Source of the DNA: Planctomycetota bacterium
GTDB taxonomy: Bacteria > Planctomycetota > MHYJ01 > WSZJ01 > JACPWG01
Direction: 5' to 3'
Length of the DNA stretch: 32,011 bases
NCBI GenBank assembly: GCA_016197205.1
Contig: JACPWG010000095.1
Span: 1-32,011, forward strand
The notes beneath the pieces are model-generated. The model ran no database searches. It was not told the DNA's origin and saw nothing but the letters and a program-made list of their open reading frames with translations. This document shows positions 21,278 to 28,974 of the stretch, piece after piece (positions within the stretch are counted from its first letter, which is position 1; the number at the start of each line of letters is the position of its first letter). The position numbers were made by a program, and so were the translations under genes.

Positions 21278-21579
21278 TGGGCCTTCAATGTCGTTCCGGT
21301 AGGTCGTTCGTTTCCGTCGCGGGCGCATCCCGCGTGGAAACCGAACCGCGATCGTGAGGGAGCGGTCTGGGGGCGTTCCGCCCTGACCTCCGGTTCGAGG
21401 CCGACGACCCGCATGGGAGCGCCCCGCGAACCCACCGGACAGCGAGGTCGAATCCGCGGCTCTGGAAGAACGCGCGGAGACCGCTCCCTCACGGTCGCGG
21501 TTCCGTGTGTCCGTCGCGGAGCCGTTCCGCTTCAATCGTCCCCATGTCGTGCACCCCCAGGATCGATATTGAAGGCCCA
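21278..21579. mobile_element. MITE-like element, family II, copy B (302 bp)
   Basis: Inverted ends TGGGCCTTCAATGTCG and the complement of CGATATTGAAGGCCCA (15 of 16 match). The flanks are CGAG on the left and CTAG on the right (21580-21583). Compared with copy A, the end change CCA to CAA occurs in both ends together. Confidence 0.8.
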
Positions 21580-21583
21580 CTAG

Positions 21584-21971
21584 TGTCCCGCCTACGCTCA
21601 TTCTGCTAGTTCGCCGTGCGCTCCGTGGAGGTCGGCTGGCTCCCGTCAGGTAGAGCTTTCAGGGAACCCGTTCGATCCGCTTGTCATCCCTTCGGCCCGG
21701 CTCAGGGCAGGCTCTGAGGGAAGCAAAGCGCCGCAGCGCGGAGCGAAGGGAAGGATCCAAACCAAGCGTAGCGACCGCTTTTCTCGACAGGGAATTGGCT
21801 CGCACACGACACGGTCCGAGGGCCGGTTGAGAAGGTTGGGCGTCCGTCCTTGCTTGGATCCTTCGCTTCGCGCTGCGGCGCTCCGCTCAGGATGACATGC
21901 CGGGATGAGGGGTTCACCGAACGCGTACTCCGCTACAGCGGCGGACCCTTGGAATCAGCGTAGACGGGACA
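21584..21971. mobile_element. MITE-like element, family III (388 bp)
   Basis: Terminal inverted repeats TGTCCCGCCTACGCT and AGCGTAGACGGGACA (14 of 15 match) are flanked by CTAG on both sides (21580-21583 and 21972-21975). Inside, two arms (about 21684-21760 and 21850-21897) containing GGATCC, CGCAGCGCGGAGCG and a CATCC end are inverted copies. It encodes nothing recognisable. Confidence 0.75.
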
Positions 21972-21975
21972 CTAG

Positions 21976-22208
21976 CACTACAGCGCCCCTTGGACTCTGA
22001 CTCCGGTCCGAACCCGTTCGCAGTTCCGCCTTTAGAGGCTGTCGCAAGAGCCGCGAAAAGCCGCATCGGTCGCCCGCAAGGCCGCGTGAATGCCGGGCGG
22101 TTTTTCGGCCGCGCCTCTTGTGCGACAGCCACTTTGGGCGGATCGTTTCCGAGCCTGGCCAATGCATGGCAGCACGTGCCGCCTGAAGGCGGAACGACAA
22201 ACAGCGCC
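21976..22208. mobile_element. Family I relative, interrupted by a smaller inverted-repeat element
   Basis: It begins with CTAG then CACTACAGCGC, as in the 6089 copy, and keeps the inner arms GTTCCGCCTTTAG (22023-22035) and GCCGCCTGAAGGCGGAAC (22178-22195). Between the arms, 22036-22130 is bounded by AGGCTGTCGCAAGAG and the complement CTCTTGTGCGACAGCC, a separate ~95-bp inverted-repeat insert. The right terminal CTAG end is missing. Confidence 0.6.
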
Positions 22209-22261
22209 GCGGCCTTCGGGAACCCGCTGCCTGGCCGAGGGCCGGCTCGAGCGTTGGACTG

Positions 22262-23440
22262 TCAGGCGAAGATGTCGGTCATCACTTTCGCACGCGAGCG
22301 CTCGGCCTTCACGCCGAAGATGTGCGCCATGGTGGGGCAGACGTCGGTCGACTCGTAGGGTGTGTCGATGGTCTTCCCCTTCTTGAAGTCGGGACCGTAG
22401 GCGACGAGCGAAACGCGCTTGAGGTCTTCGGAGTTGTCCCCGTGGTCGAGGCCGTTTCGCTGGTTCAGGTCCTTGTCCCGACCGAACTCCGGCATGATGA
22501 AGATGGCCGTCTTGTCCTTCAGGTCGGGGTCGGCCTGGATGGCGTCGAAGAGCTTGCCGATCTCATCGTCGTTGCGACGAATCACGTCCACGTAGCCGTT
22601 GAAGCTTCCGTGGGCGATGTCGGCGTTGTTCAAGGCGACGCCGAGAAACACCGGCTTGAACACACGCAGGATGTTGAGCCCGATGCGGACCGCCTTGGCG
22701 TCCTGGGTCCCGGGGCCGGTCACCTTGGGGGCGTTCTGGGAGATTTCATCGAGGATGAACTTCTCGATGCGCTTGACGGTCGCAGGATCGTTGGTGAGTC
22801 CCTCCCCTTTCACGCGGCTGAGCTGGGCGGGATCCATGCCGGCCTGGAGCTTTTCGACGAGCTTCGCTTCGGCGTCGTTTCCCTTCGGCCGGCCGAACTT
22901 GTCGAGGATGTCCTTGAACTCCGCATTGAAGAGGCCGTCGCCGCTGATCACGTTGGCGCCGAAGGGGGCGCCGTAGTCCTTGTCCAGGCCATAGGCGAAA
23001 TTGAGCTGCTGATTGCCATTGGAGGTGGACAGCCAGATCTGGTTCGCCGAGAAGCCCCTCTGCTTGCGGATATACTCGAAGATCGTGGGGTGATTCCCGC
23101 GCTGGTTCTCGCGGATGCCCATGATCTCGGTGATGCCGGTGTAGCAGGAGAGGCTGGCGCCGTAGTGGCCGACATTCTGGGCCTTCACGTGGGGAAGGAC
23201 GACGCCCTCCTTGGCGAGGCGCATGATGTTGGGGATGTTTGCCGGCGTGCCGATCGTCTCGCGGCTACGGATTCCGCCGGCCATGCTGACGAAGACGAAA
23301 TGCGTGGCCTTGAACCCGCCGGAGGCGGCCCCCGGTTCCGCGGCGATCGAGCGGAGCCCGATCGCGGGAGCTGCGGCGAGCGCGCCGGCCGTCGCACCCG
23401 AGAGCTTCAAGAAGTCGCGTCGATTCAGCGGAGAGGGCAT
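22262..23440 (-). CDS. Tat-exported DUF1501-like protein (alkaline phosphatase superfamily)
   Basis: Predicted 392-residue exported protein. The N-terminus has a twin-arginine signal (NRRDFLKLSGATAGALAAAP; R7-R8). The body resembles DUF1501 proteins, relatives of alkaline phosphatases and sulfatases: HFVFVSMAGG, PNIMRLAKEGVVLPHV, then near the C-terminus TAIFIMPEFGRDKDLNQRNG, LDHGDN, LVAYGPDFKKG and TDVCPTMAHIFGV. The usual HW of the DUF1501 C-terminal motif is HG here. Function in this family is not known; I do not assign an activity. The ATG at 23440 has GAGGAG 8-9 bases upstream; upstream in-frame sequence is repeat DNA. The PSD1-like gene precedes it on the same strand, a pairing typical of planctomycetes, but 543 bases of repeats separate them. 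Confidence 0.85.
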   Translation of the reverse strand: MPSPLNRRDFLKLSGATAGALAAAPAIGLRSIAAEPGAASGGFKATHFVFVSMAGGIRSRETIGTPANIPNIMRLAKEGVVLPHVKAQNVGHYGASLSCYTGITEIMGIRENQRGNHPTIFEYIRKQRGFSANQIWLSTSNGNQQLNFAYGLDKDYGAPFGANVISGDGLFNAEFKDILDKFGRPKGNDAEAKLVEKLQAGMDPAQLSRVKGEGLTNDPATVKRIEKFILDEISQNAPKVTGPGTQDAKAVRIGLNILRVFKPVFLGVALNNADIAHGSFNGYVDVIRRNDDEIGKLFDAIQADPDLKDKTAIFIMPEFGRDKDLNQRNGLDHGDNSEDLKRVSLVAYGPDFKKGKTIDTPYESTDVCPTMAHIFGVKAERSRAKVMTDIFA

Positions 23441-23507
23441 GGCAGGCAACTCCTCATAGGGGGCTCGGGCAGGCATGGTGCAAATCTGGCAGCGTGTGGG
23501 TAACACG

Positions 23508-23567
23508 CTTTCGTGTCCGGACGTAGGGGCGGGCCTTGTGCCCGCCCTGTTGGCGACACCGCGCACT
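23508..23567 (-). repeat. Dispersed ~60-bp repeat, inverted copy of 16420-16481
   Basis: It contains the core CGTAGGGGCGGGCCTTGTGC. It is located just upstream of the DUF1501-like gene. Confidence 0.6.
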
Positions 23568-23641
23568 CCAACAAATTGCAGCGAGTCGTGGGCGCCCACA
23601 AGGGTCGCCCCGACGGCAGGCGGCCGACGGCAGGCTGTAAG

Positions 23642-23784
23642 CGCCCGCGCAAAAATAACTGCGCAGACTCGGACCTCGAGGCTCCTGGGGGTGCGGCCCT
23701 CTGGGCCGCGCTGCGCGGGCCGGAGGCCCGCGCCCCCAGGCATCGGTCGATCCACGAAAATGTAAAGTAATTCTTGCGCGGGCG
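23642..23784. mobile_element. MITE-like element, family V, complete copy (143 bp)
   Basis: Ends CGCCCGCGCAAAAATAACT and the complement of AGTAATTCTTGCGCGGGCG match at 17 of 19. The interior has a GC-rich palindrome (CTGGGGG.GCGG with CCGCGCCCCCAG). The right half is identical to 12722-12782. The right flank is CTAA, close to CTAG. Confidence 0.75.
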
Positions 23785-23859
23785 CTAACCCACGTTTGAA
23801 CCATGCCCTCGGGCAGCAGGACTTCGAAGCGGCTTGGCGCCGGGAAACGAGCGGCCTGG

Positions 23860-23983
23860 TGGCCCGTTGACGAACTTCGAACCCAGTCGTCAACTCTGTC
23901 ACGGCGCGTCGTAACCCATGCGACCGCTCGCGCGGGCCGGCCTGCGCCCCCAGGCATCGTGCCTGGACATCGTCAACGGCCCA
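23860..23983. mobile_element. MITE-like element, family IV, copy a
   Basis: Ends TGGCCCGTTGACGA and, read inward from the right, TGGGCCGTTGACGA. The flanks are CTGG on the left and CTAG on the right (23984-23987). The interior matches the minus strand of 31710-31875 apart from a deletion of about 40 bases. Its right border is the stop codon of the 939-residue gene. Confidence 0.75.
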
Positions 23984-26803
23984 CTAGTAATTCTGATATT
24001 CAGGCGAAGTCACGATCGCCTGGAGGATCGTCTTGGTGGTGCACGCCGGATCCGCGAGGGCCTCCCCGAAGGCGGAGACTTCCGCCGGAAGCGGCTCGCG
24101 TCCGAGGAATTTCAGGAACTGCTGCGTGAGCCAAGCCTCCTTCTGGATCTTCGCCTTGTCCGGCGGATTCACCAGGTTGCTTTCGATCACGATTCGACCA
24201 AAGACCGAGCGCAGCGGCTGCGAGTCCGCGAGGGAGAGGAGCGCGTTTCGCACGTCGCGCAGCTCCTTGTACGCGGGCTGACGCCCGAGCAGGTCGGTGT
24301 ACAGCGTGCGGATGAAGGTCGCGTCGGACTTCGGGCGGAGGAAGCCCAGCCCCGCCTCGTACTCTTTGGAGAGCAGCCAACCCTTTACGATGTCGGGGAA
24401 GCGCCCGGGATCGGCCCGGAAGTCGGCGGCCGCTGCCGTCAGCGCCGTCTTGTCCAGGTCGCGCCCGGTCAGCGTCTTATGGTACCGGCCCAGGTACTTC
24501 TCGTAGAAGCCCGGCTGGTTCATCACGATCTTGACCACGTCCGACTGGCTCTTCCCCTTCACCCCGAAAAGGGACAACTCGTACCCATCGTACATCTTCT
24601 TCCCCGTCTCCAGGGTCTGGACGTTCTCCTTTTCCTGGACCTTCATGCCCAGGAGCTGTTCCAGGACGACGGTGACGAAGGTGTCGTTCCCGGGATTCCG
24701 GCTGTTGAAATACTGGCTGATCACCAGGTCCTGGAGCGCGTCCTTCACGTTGATCTGGCGGTTCTGCAACCGCGACGGGATCGACGTGATCTGCGGCGTC
24801 GAGGGTCGGAAGAGATCGAGGAGGAGGAAGTAGAACAGCTCCGACTCATACCAGTTTTCGAAGAAGTCGTAGCTTCGCAGGATGGAGTCGACGAATTCCT
24901 CCCGGGTCTGGGCGGCGGCAAGGGTGAGCTCGAGCTCGGTCGGACCCCGCCCGATGCAGTCGAAGTAGAGGCGCCGAACGAACCGGCGGGTCGGGAGGTC
25001 GATCCGACTCTCGGTGTTGGTCTTGACCAGGAGGACCTGATCGAGGTTCAGCGACGCGCTCTTGGGCTTGAGCTTCAGGGTGTGCGGGCCGGGCTTGAGC
25101 GAAACGCCGCCGACAGCCGACGGCGGGTTCGCCTTGAAGTCGTCCCGGAAGAGGACCTCCTCCCCCTTCGTGACGAGGAAATCGTTCACCTGCGGCGAGC
25201 CGCCGCGCGTCGCAAATCCCAGCTCACCGCTGAAAGCGTCGCGAAAGGCGTGTTCCCCGACCGGCGCTCCGTCGGCGAAGCACTTGACCTTGCGACCCGC
25301 CAGCTCGATTCTGAGCTTCACACCGCGCACCGGATCGACCTTGACGTCGAAAGTCGCCGCCGGCTCGCCCATCCCCCGCGCGCCGGCGCCGCCGCCCGGG
25401 CCCCCCGCACCGCCCCCACCACCCCCGCCGGGGCCGCCGCGCCCCCCCTGCCCAGGCGCCTTGCCGACGATGAGCTTGCCCGCACCGGCCAGGAAGCCTA
25501 CGTACTTGAACTCGCGTGGGGAGCGGATATCGAAGAGCAGGAAGGCGTTCTGGGCCTTTCCCGGTCCCTTGGGACAATGGAAAGTCGCCTCCGCTGCTCC
25601 CGCGGCAAGGGAGACGCCCGTCGAGAAGGCGCCGAAGCCGCCCTCACCCAAGCTCGTACAAGCCAAGCCGCCGTTCTGGATGGCCCATTGACCGTAGAGA
25701 TTGCGCCGCGCGGACGTGCGGTCCTGGAGCTGCTCCAGCGTCCAGCCACTCGCGTCGCCGAACTGCCAGGGCATGTCGCGGCCGCCGTCCACCGAAACCA
25801 CGCACGTGGCGGGCGACCCTGGCGGCACATACACTCTGGCCCAGAGCGCATACCGTCCCTCGGCCGGCACCTGGAACTTCCAGGTGGCGGACGCCGCGTC
25901 CAGGTCGCCCTCCGAAGCCGCGACAAAGGCGCCTCCGCTCGCACTCTGGTCGGGGACCTTCTCGAAGGGGCTGGCCAGCTCCGAGTCCTCCGCCTCGAGG
26001 ACGACGACCGGAACCGAATCGACACGTAAGGTGGTCGTATCCGGCGCGCTGTCGAGTTTTCCGTTGGAGACCACGAGTGACAGAGTGTAGGCGCCGTCCT
26101 GGTCCGCTACAAACGTAGGCTGTGGCGAGGCGGGATCGCTCAGCGCCGCACTGGACCCTTGCGGACGGCTCTCGAAAGTCCAGCGGTAGGTCAGCTTGCC
26201 CCCGCGTCGATCCGACGAGGCGCTCCCGTCCAACTTGACCGTCGAGCCGCGCTTCAACCGAGCGGGCACACCGGCATCGGCCACCGGCGGGAGGTCGGCG
26301 GCTGATTTTCCGTTGATCCAGCCGACCCAGTCCTCGTATTCCTTCGACTTCTTGTCGAAATTGTACATGGCGCCGCCGTGCTCGAGGCCGCCATCCTCTT
26401 GGGCAAGCGCCTTGAGGAGAAACATGGAAGTCGCCGCGTTCTTGTAGCGAACGTAGCGGAGGGCGGCCTTGTAGTTCTCCCGACTCTGATCCGCGGTGTA
26501 GTTACCGAAAAAATCCGGGGAGGCGAAACGCAGGTTGCCGGCGTTCGAGCCCCCGTGGCAGCCGGCCTGGGCGCAGGTGGTCTTGATGACCGGCTCGATG
26601 CGCTCTTGAAAGAAGAGGAGGTCGGGCGCGTCCCCCGAGCCGCCGGCCGCCGCACCGCCCGCCCCAGCCCCCGCTCCCCCGCCGCCACCCCCGGCGCCCC
26701 CCATGCCCTCCTGACAGGCCGCGGGGAGGGAAAAGAGCAGCCCGACAGCAAGGAGTGGAATGCCAACGATGAAGAGCCGCTCCGGATGGATTCGAATTCG
26801 CAC
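23984..26803 (-). CDS. PSD1/DUF1549-like exported protein with haem motif and PKD-like domain
   Basis: Predicted 939-residue exported protein. A signal or lipoprotein-like N-terminus (FIVGIPLLAVGLLFSLPAAC) is followed by a Gly/Ala tract and a cytochrome-like segment with C77, C82 and H83; the spacing is CX4CH rather than CX2CH. Next come a PKD-like domain (about 155-245; LDGSASSDRRGGKLTYRWTF), a carbohydrate-binding-like beta region, a Gly-rich linker and a C-terminal half with DUF1549/DUF4214-like units (FVRRLYFDCIGRGPTELEL; FIRTLYTDLLGRQPAYKEL; FLKFLGREPLPAEV). Such proteins are a hallmark of planctomycetes; their function is unknown. GTG at 26803 has GAGGTGAT 6 bases upstream. Its TAG stop codon lies in the CTAG bordering a family IV element. 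Confidence 0.85.
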   Translation of the reverse strand: MRIRIHPERLFIVGIPLLAVGLLFSLPAACQEGMGGAGGGGGGAGAGAGGAAAGGSGDAPDLLFFQERIEPVIKTTCAQAGCHGGSNAGNLRFASPDFFGNYTADQSRENYKAALRYVRYKNAATSMFLLKALAQEDGGLEHGGAMYNFDKKSKEYEDWVGWINGKSAADLPPVADAGVPARLKRGSTVKLDGSASSDRRGGKLTYRWTFESRPQGSSAALSDPASPQPTFVADQDGAYTLSLVVSNGKLDSAPDTTTLRVDSVPVVVLEAEDSELASPFEKVPDQSASGGAFVAASEGDLDAASATWKFQVPAEGRYALWARVYVPPGSPATCVVSVDGGRDMPWQFGDASGWTLEQLQDRTSARRNLYGQWAIQNGGLACTSLGEGGFGAFSTGVSLAAGAAEATFHCPKGPGKAQNAFLLFDIRSPREFKYVGFLAGAGKLIVGKAPGQGGRGGPGGGGGGGAGGPGGGAGARGMGEPAATFDVKVDPVRGVKLRIELAGRKVKCFADGAPVGEHAFRDAFSGELGFATRGGSPQVNDFLVTKGEEVLFRDDFKANPPSAVGGVSLKPGPHTLKLKPKSASLNLDQVLLVKTNTESRIDLPTRRFVRRLYFDCIGRGPTELELTLAAAQTREEFVDSILRSYDFFENWYESELFYFLLLDLFRPSTPQITSIPSRLQNRQINVKDALQDLVISQYFNSRNPGNDTFVTVVLEQLLGMKVQEKENVQTLETGKKMYDGYELSLFGVKGKSQSDVVKIVMNQPGFYEKYLGRYHKTLTGRDLDKTALTAAAADFRADPGRFPDIVKGWLLSKEYEAGLGFLRPKSDATFIRTLYTDLLGRQPAYKELRDVRNALLSLADSQPLRSVFGRIVIESNLVNPPDKAKIQKEAWLTQQFLKFLGREPLPAEVSAFGEALADPACTTKTILQAIVTSPEYQNY

Positions 26804-26977
26804 GGCGCATCACCTCGTGGAAGAATCGAGTGGCCAGTTCCTGACCGCGCTACGGTTCCACCGGATTCTAACACGGGGAGACCGTCAAGGTTTCGGGAAA
26901 AGTGTCTTCACACGAATCCTCGTCGTGAAGAGGGGGCGCGAGTGCTCGAAACAGCATCGCTACTTGCTGCCCTTCCC

Positions 26978-27358
26978 GGGCAGCCCTTCCAAGGTGGCTG
27001 CGCCGCCCCGGTGTCGGACGCAAGCCGCCTATTCACTTAATGATGTGACTTGAGCCTGCGTGGTGGTGCAGGGCTTCCGCCTTCGCGCGCGGCGCTTCGG
27101 TGGACGTGCTCGCCCTGCACCCGCTCTCGTACGGATCGCTTGAAGCTCCTCCCCGCCCTCCTCTGGCCGCTCCCGCACTCCAAGCGCTCGACGACTCTCA
27201 TGCGAGGCGTCCCGTCGGTGCAGGGCGGAAGCCCTGCACCCCAAGGACTTGTGGCCGGCGGAGGAGAACCGTGGGAAGGTGCCGCTTACCCGCACCCAGC
27301 ATCTGATGCTCCATTTCACAACAATCGAACAGCCCTCCCCACCTTGAAAGGGCTGCCC
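26978..27358. mobile_element. Possible inverted-repeat-bounded element (381 bp)
   Basis: Near-perfect 20-base inverted repeats bound it, and the interior carries other dispersed repeats. No flanking CTAG or transposase is present, so it may be a composite of repeats rather than one element. Confidence 0.4.
27163..27240 (-). repeat. Dispersed palindromic repeat, inverted copy of 5970-6047
   Basis: It contains the hairpin GGTGCAGGGCGGAAGCCCTG then CACC, and matches the other copy over about 75 bases on the minus strand. Confidence 0.6.
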
Positions 27359-27405
27359 TTCCCGGGTTACGGTATCTCGTCTTGCTTCGAATCGCCGCCT
27401 CCGAG

Positions 27406-27423
27406 CTAGTGGCCCGTTGACGA
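27406..27423. repeat. Family IV end with CTAG
   Basis: CTAG followed by TGGCCCGTTGACGA, identical to the family IV end at 23860. I find no matching second end nearby, so it appears to be a remnant. Confidence 0.6.
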
Positions 27424-27561
27424 AATTCCCACTCCCCTTCCGACGGCGCACGCCGCGTCCGAGAGCCCTGCCCCCACTGCCCTTCGACGCGACGCTCCGC
27501 CGCACACCGGTGGGATGGGGCCTCGCGCCGGCAGGCGACGCGGGAGGCCCCGCTCCGTCCG

Positions 27562-28974
27562 CTACCGCAGCCCATACTCCTTGAGCTTCTTCTGCAGCGT
27601 GCGACGGCTCACCCCCAGGCGCCGCGCCGCGTGCGTGCGGTTTCCGCCGGCCTCCTCCAAGGCGCGTAGGATTGCGGTCTTCTCCGCCTCCTCGGTCGCG
27701 CTCCGGAGCGTCGCTCCCCCGCCCCTCGCCGCAGGGGCTGCGGGCACGGGCTCGGCCTCCGGGGGCGATGCGGCCCGGGCCGACGCGGGTCGAACCGGCA
27801 CGGTCGCCGCGACGCTCGCCGTAACCTCCGTCGGCAAGTCGCTCGGCAACAGCGCGGGCCCGTCCGCGAGGACCACCGCGCGCTCGAGCGCGTTCTCCAG
27901 CTCACGCACGTTCCCGGGCCACGCGTGGGCGCACAACGCCGCCAGCGTCTCCGGGGCGAGGAAGAGCCCTGAGCGGCCATTCTCGCGGCCGAACCGTTCC
28001 AGAAAAAAGCCCGCGAGCGCGGGAAGGTCCCCGCTGCGCTCGCGAAGCGGCGGCAGCTCCACGCGCACGACGTTCACGCGAAAAAAAAGGTCCTCTCGAA
28101 AACGCCCTTCCCGCACGAGCCCGCGCAGGTCGCGGTTCGTCGCGACGACGACGCGCGCATCCGCGCGAAGCGTCGTCACGCCGCCGAGCCGCTCGAACTG
28201 CCGGTCGGAGAGGACGCGGAGCAGCTTCGCCTGGGTCGTGAGGGGGAGCTCGGCGATCTCGTCGAGAAAGAGCGTGCCGCCGGCGGCCAGCTCGAAGCGG
28301 CCGGGCTTGTCGCGCACCGCCCCGGTGAAGGCGCCGCGTTCGTAGCCGAAGAGTTCGCTTTCCAGGAGCGTCTCGGGCAGCGCCGCGCAGTTGACCTTGA
28401 TGAGCGGGCCGTCGCGGCGCGGGCCGAGCGCGTGGAGCTCCCGCGCGACCAGTTCCTTGCCCGTGCCGCTCTCCCCCGTCACCAGCACGGTCGTGGTCGC
28501 CTGCGCCACCCTGGCGAGCGTGCCCTGGAGGGCGCGCATGCGCGGATCGGAGCCGATCAGCCGATACCGCCCCTCCGCGTCCGCCAGGCACGCGCGGATC
28601 CCCTTCGCGGACCGGCTCGCGCCCAGCGCCTTCCGCACGCAAAAGAGGAGGTCCTCCCGGTCGATCGGCTTCACCAGGAAGTCGTGCGCCCCGCGCTTCA
28701 TCGCCTCGACGGCGGTCTCGATCGTCCCGAACGCGGTCATCAGGATGACGGGCACCTCGGGGCGCGTGCGATGGATCTGCGACAGCAGGTCGAGTCCGTC
28801 CATCCCCGGCATCCGCAGATCGGTGAGGACCAGCGCCAGCTCGCGATCGGCCAGCAGCGGAAGAGCGGCCGCCGCGCCGCCGACCGCGCGGGCGGGGTGG
28901 CCGGCCTGCTCGAGCAGCCCCAGCAGCACGCGGCACAGGTTCGGCTCGTCATCGACGAGCAGGGTCCAGGGCAT
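27562..28974 (-). CDS. NtrC-family sigma-54-dependent response regulator
   Basis: Predicted 470-residue activator. The receiver domain (1-120) has the acidic pair D8-D9, phosphorylation site D52 (LVLTDLRMPGMDG), T80 and K103. The AAA+ domain has Walker A GESGTGKE (167-174), the GAFTGA loop that contacts sigma-54 (214-219) and Walker B TLFLDEI (D238-E239). After an Ala/Pro-rich linker, a Fis-type helix-turn-helix ends the protein (GGNRTHAARRLGVSRRTLQK). All key residues are present, so it should act when phosphorylated. The start codon lies 26 bases inside the end of the histidine kinase gene, implying translational coupling. Its targets are not apparent; I found no convincing sigma-54 promoter before a gene in this window. 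Confidence 0.95.
   Translation of the reverse strand: MPWTLLVDDEPNLCRVLLGLLEQAGHPARAVGGAAAALPLLADRELALVLTDLRMPGMDGLDLLSQIHRTRPEVPVILMTAFGTIETAVEAMKRGAHDFLVKPIDREDLLFCVRKALGASRSAKGIRACLADAEGRYRLIGSDPRMRALQGTLARVAQATTTVLVTGESGTGKELVARELHALGPRRDGPLIKVNCAALPETLLESELFGYERGAFTGAVRDKPGRFELAAGGTLFLDEIAELPLTTQAKLLRVLSDRQFERLGGVTTLRADARVVVATNRDLRGLVREGRFREDLFFRVNVVRVELPPLRERSGDLPALAGFFLERFGRENGRSGLFLAPETLAALCAHAWPGNVRELENALERAVVLADGPALLPSDLPTEVTASVAATVPVRPASARAASPPEAEPVPAAPAARGGGATLRSATEEAEKTAILRALEEAGGNRTHAARRLGVSRRTLQKKLKEYGLR

Larger units (their letters stand above)
20858..22261. other. 1.4-kb gene-free repeat cluster
   Basis: I find no real gene. From left to right it holds a partial family IV copy (21055-21140), a degenerate family II relative (21152-21273), family II copy B (21278-21579), a family III element (21584-21971) and a truncated, interrupted family I copy (21976-22208). 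The last three are joined through shared CTAG borders. Confidence 0.8.
23441..23983. other. Repeat-filled gap between the PSD1-like and DUF1501-like genes
   Basis: No gene is seen. It contains the inverted ~60-bp repeat (23508-23567), a complete family V element (23642-23784) and a family IV element (23860-23983). These lie inside what would normally be a tight gene pair. Confidence 0.75.
26804..27561. other. Gene-free region with inverted repeats
   Basis: No gene is seen. A 20-base inverted repeat (26978-26997 with 27339-27358; GGGCAGCCCTT.CAAGGTGG, 19 of 20 match) encloses 340 bases that include the palindromic repeat of 27163-27240. A family IV end lies at 27406-27423. The rest has no visible feature. 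Confidence 0.7.

Noticed and set aside
23441..23902. N-terminal extension of the DUF1501-like protein
   Set aside because: The added sequence reads through dispersed repeats. The twin-arginine signal and ribosome binding site fix the start at 23440.
26860..26890. TTGACG and TAGAAT upstream of the PSD1-like gene as a promoter
   Set aside because: The spacing is only about 12 bases, too short for a sigma-70 promoter, and no better -35 is present.
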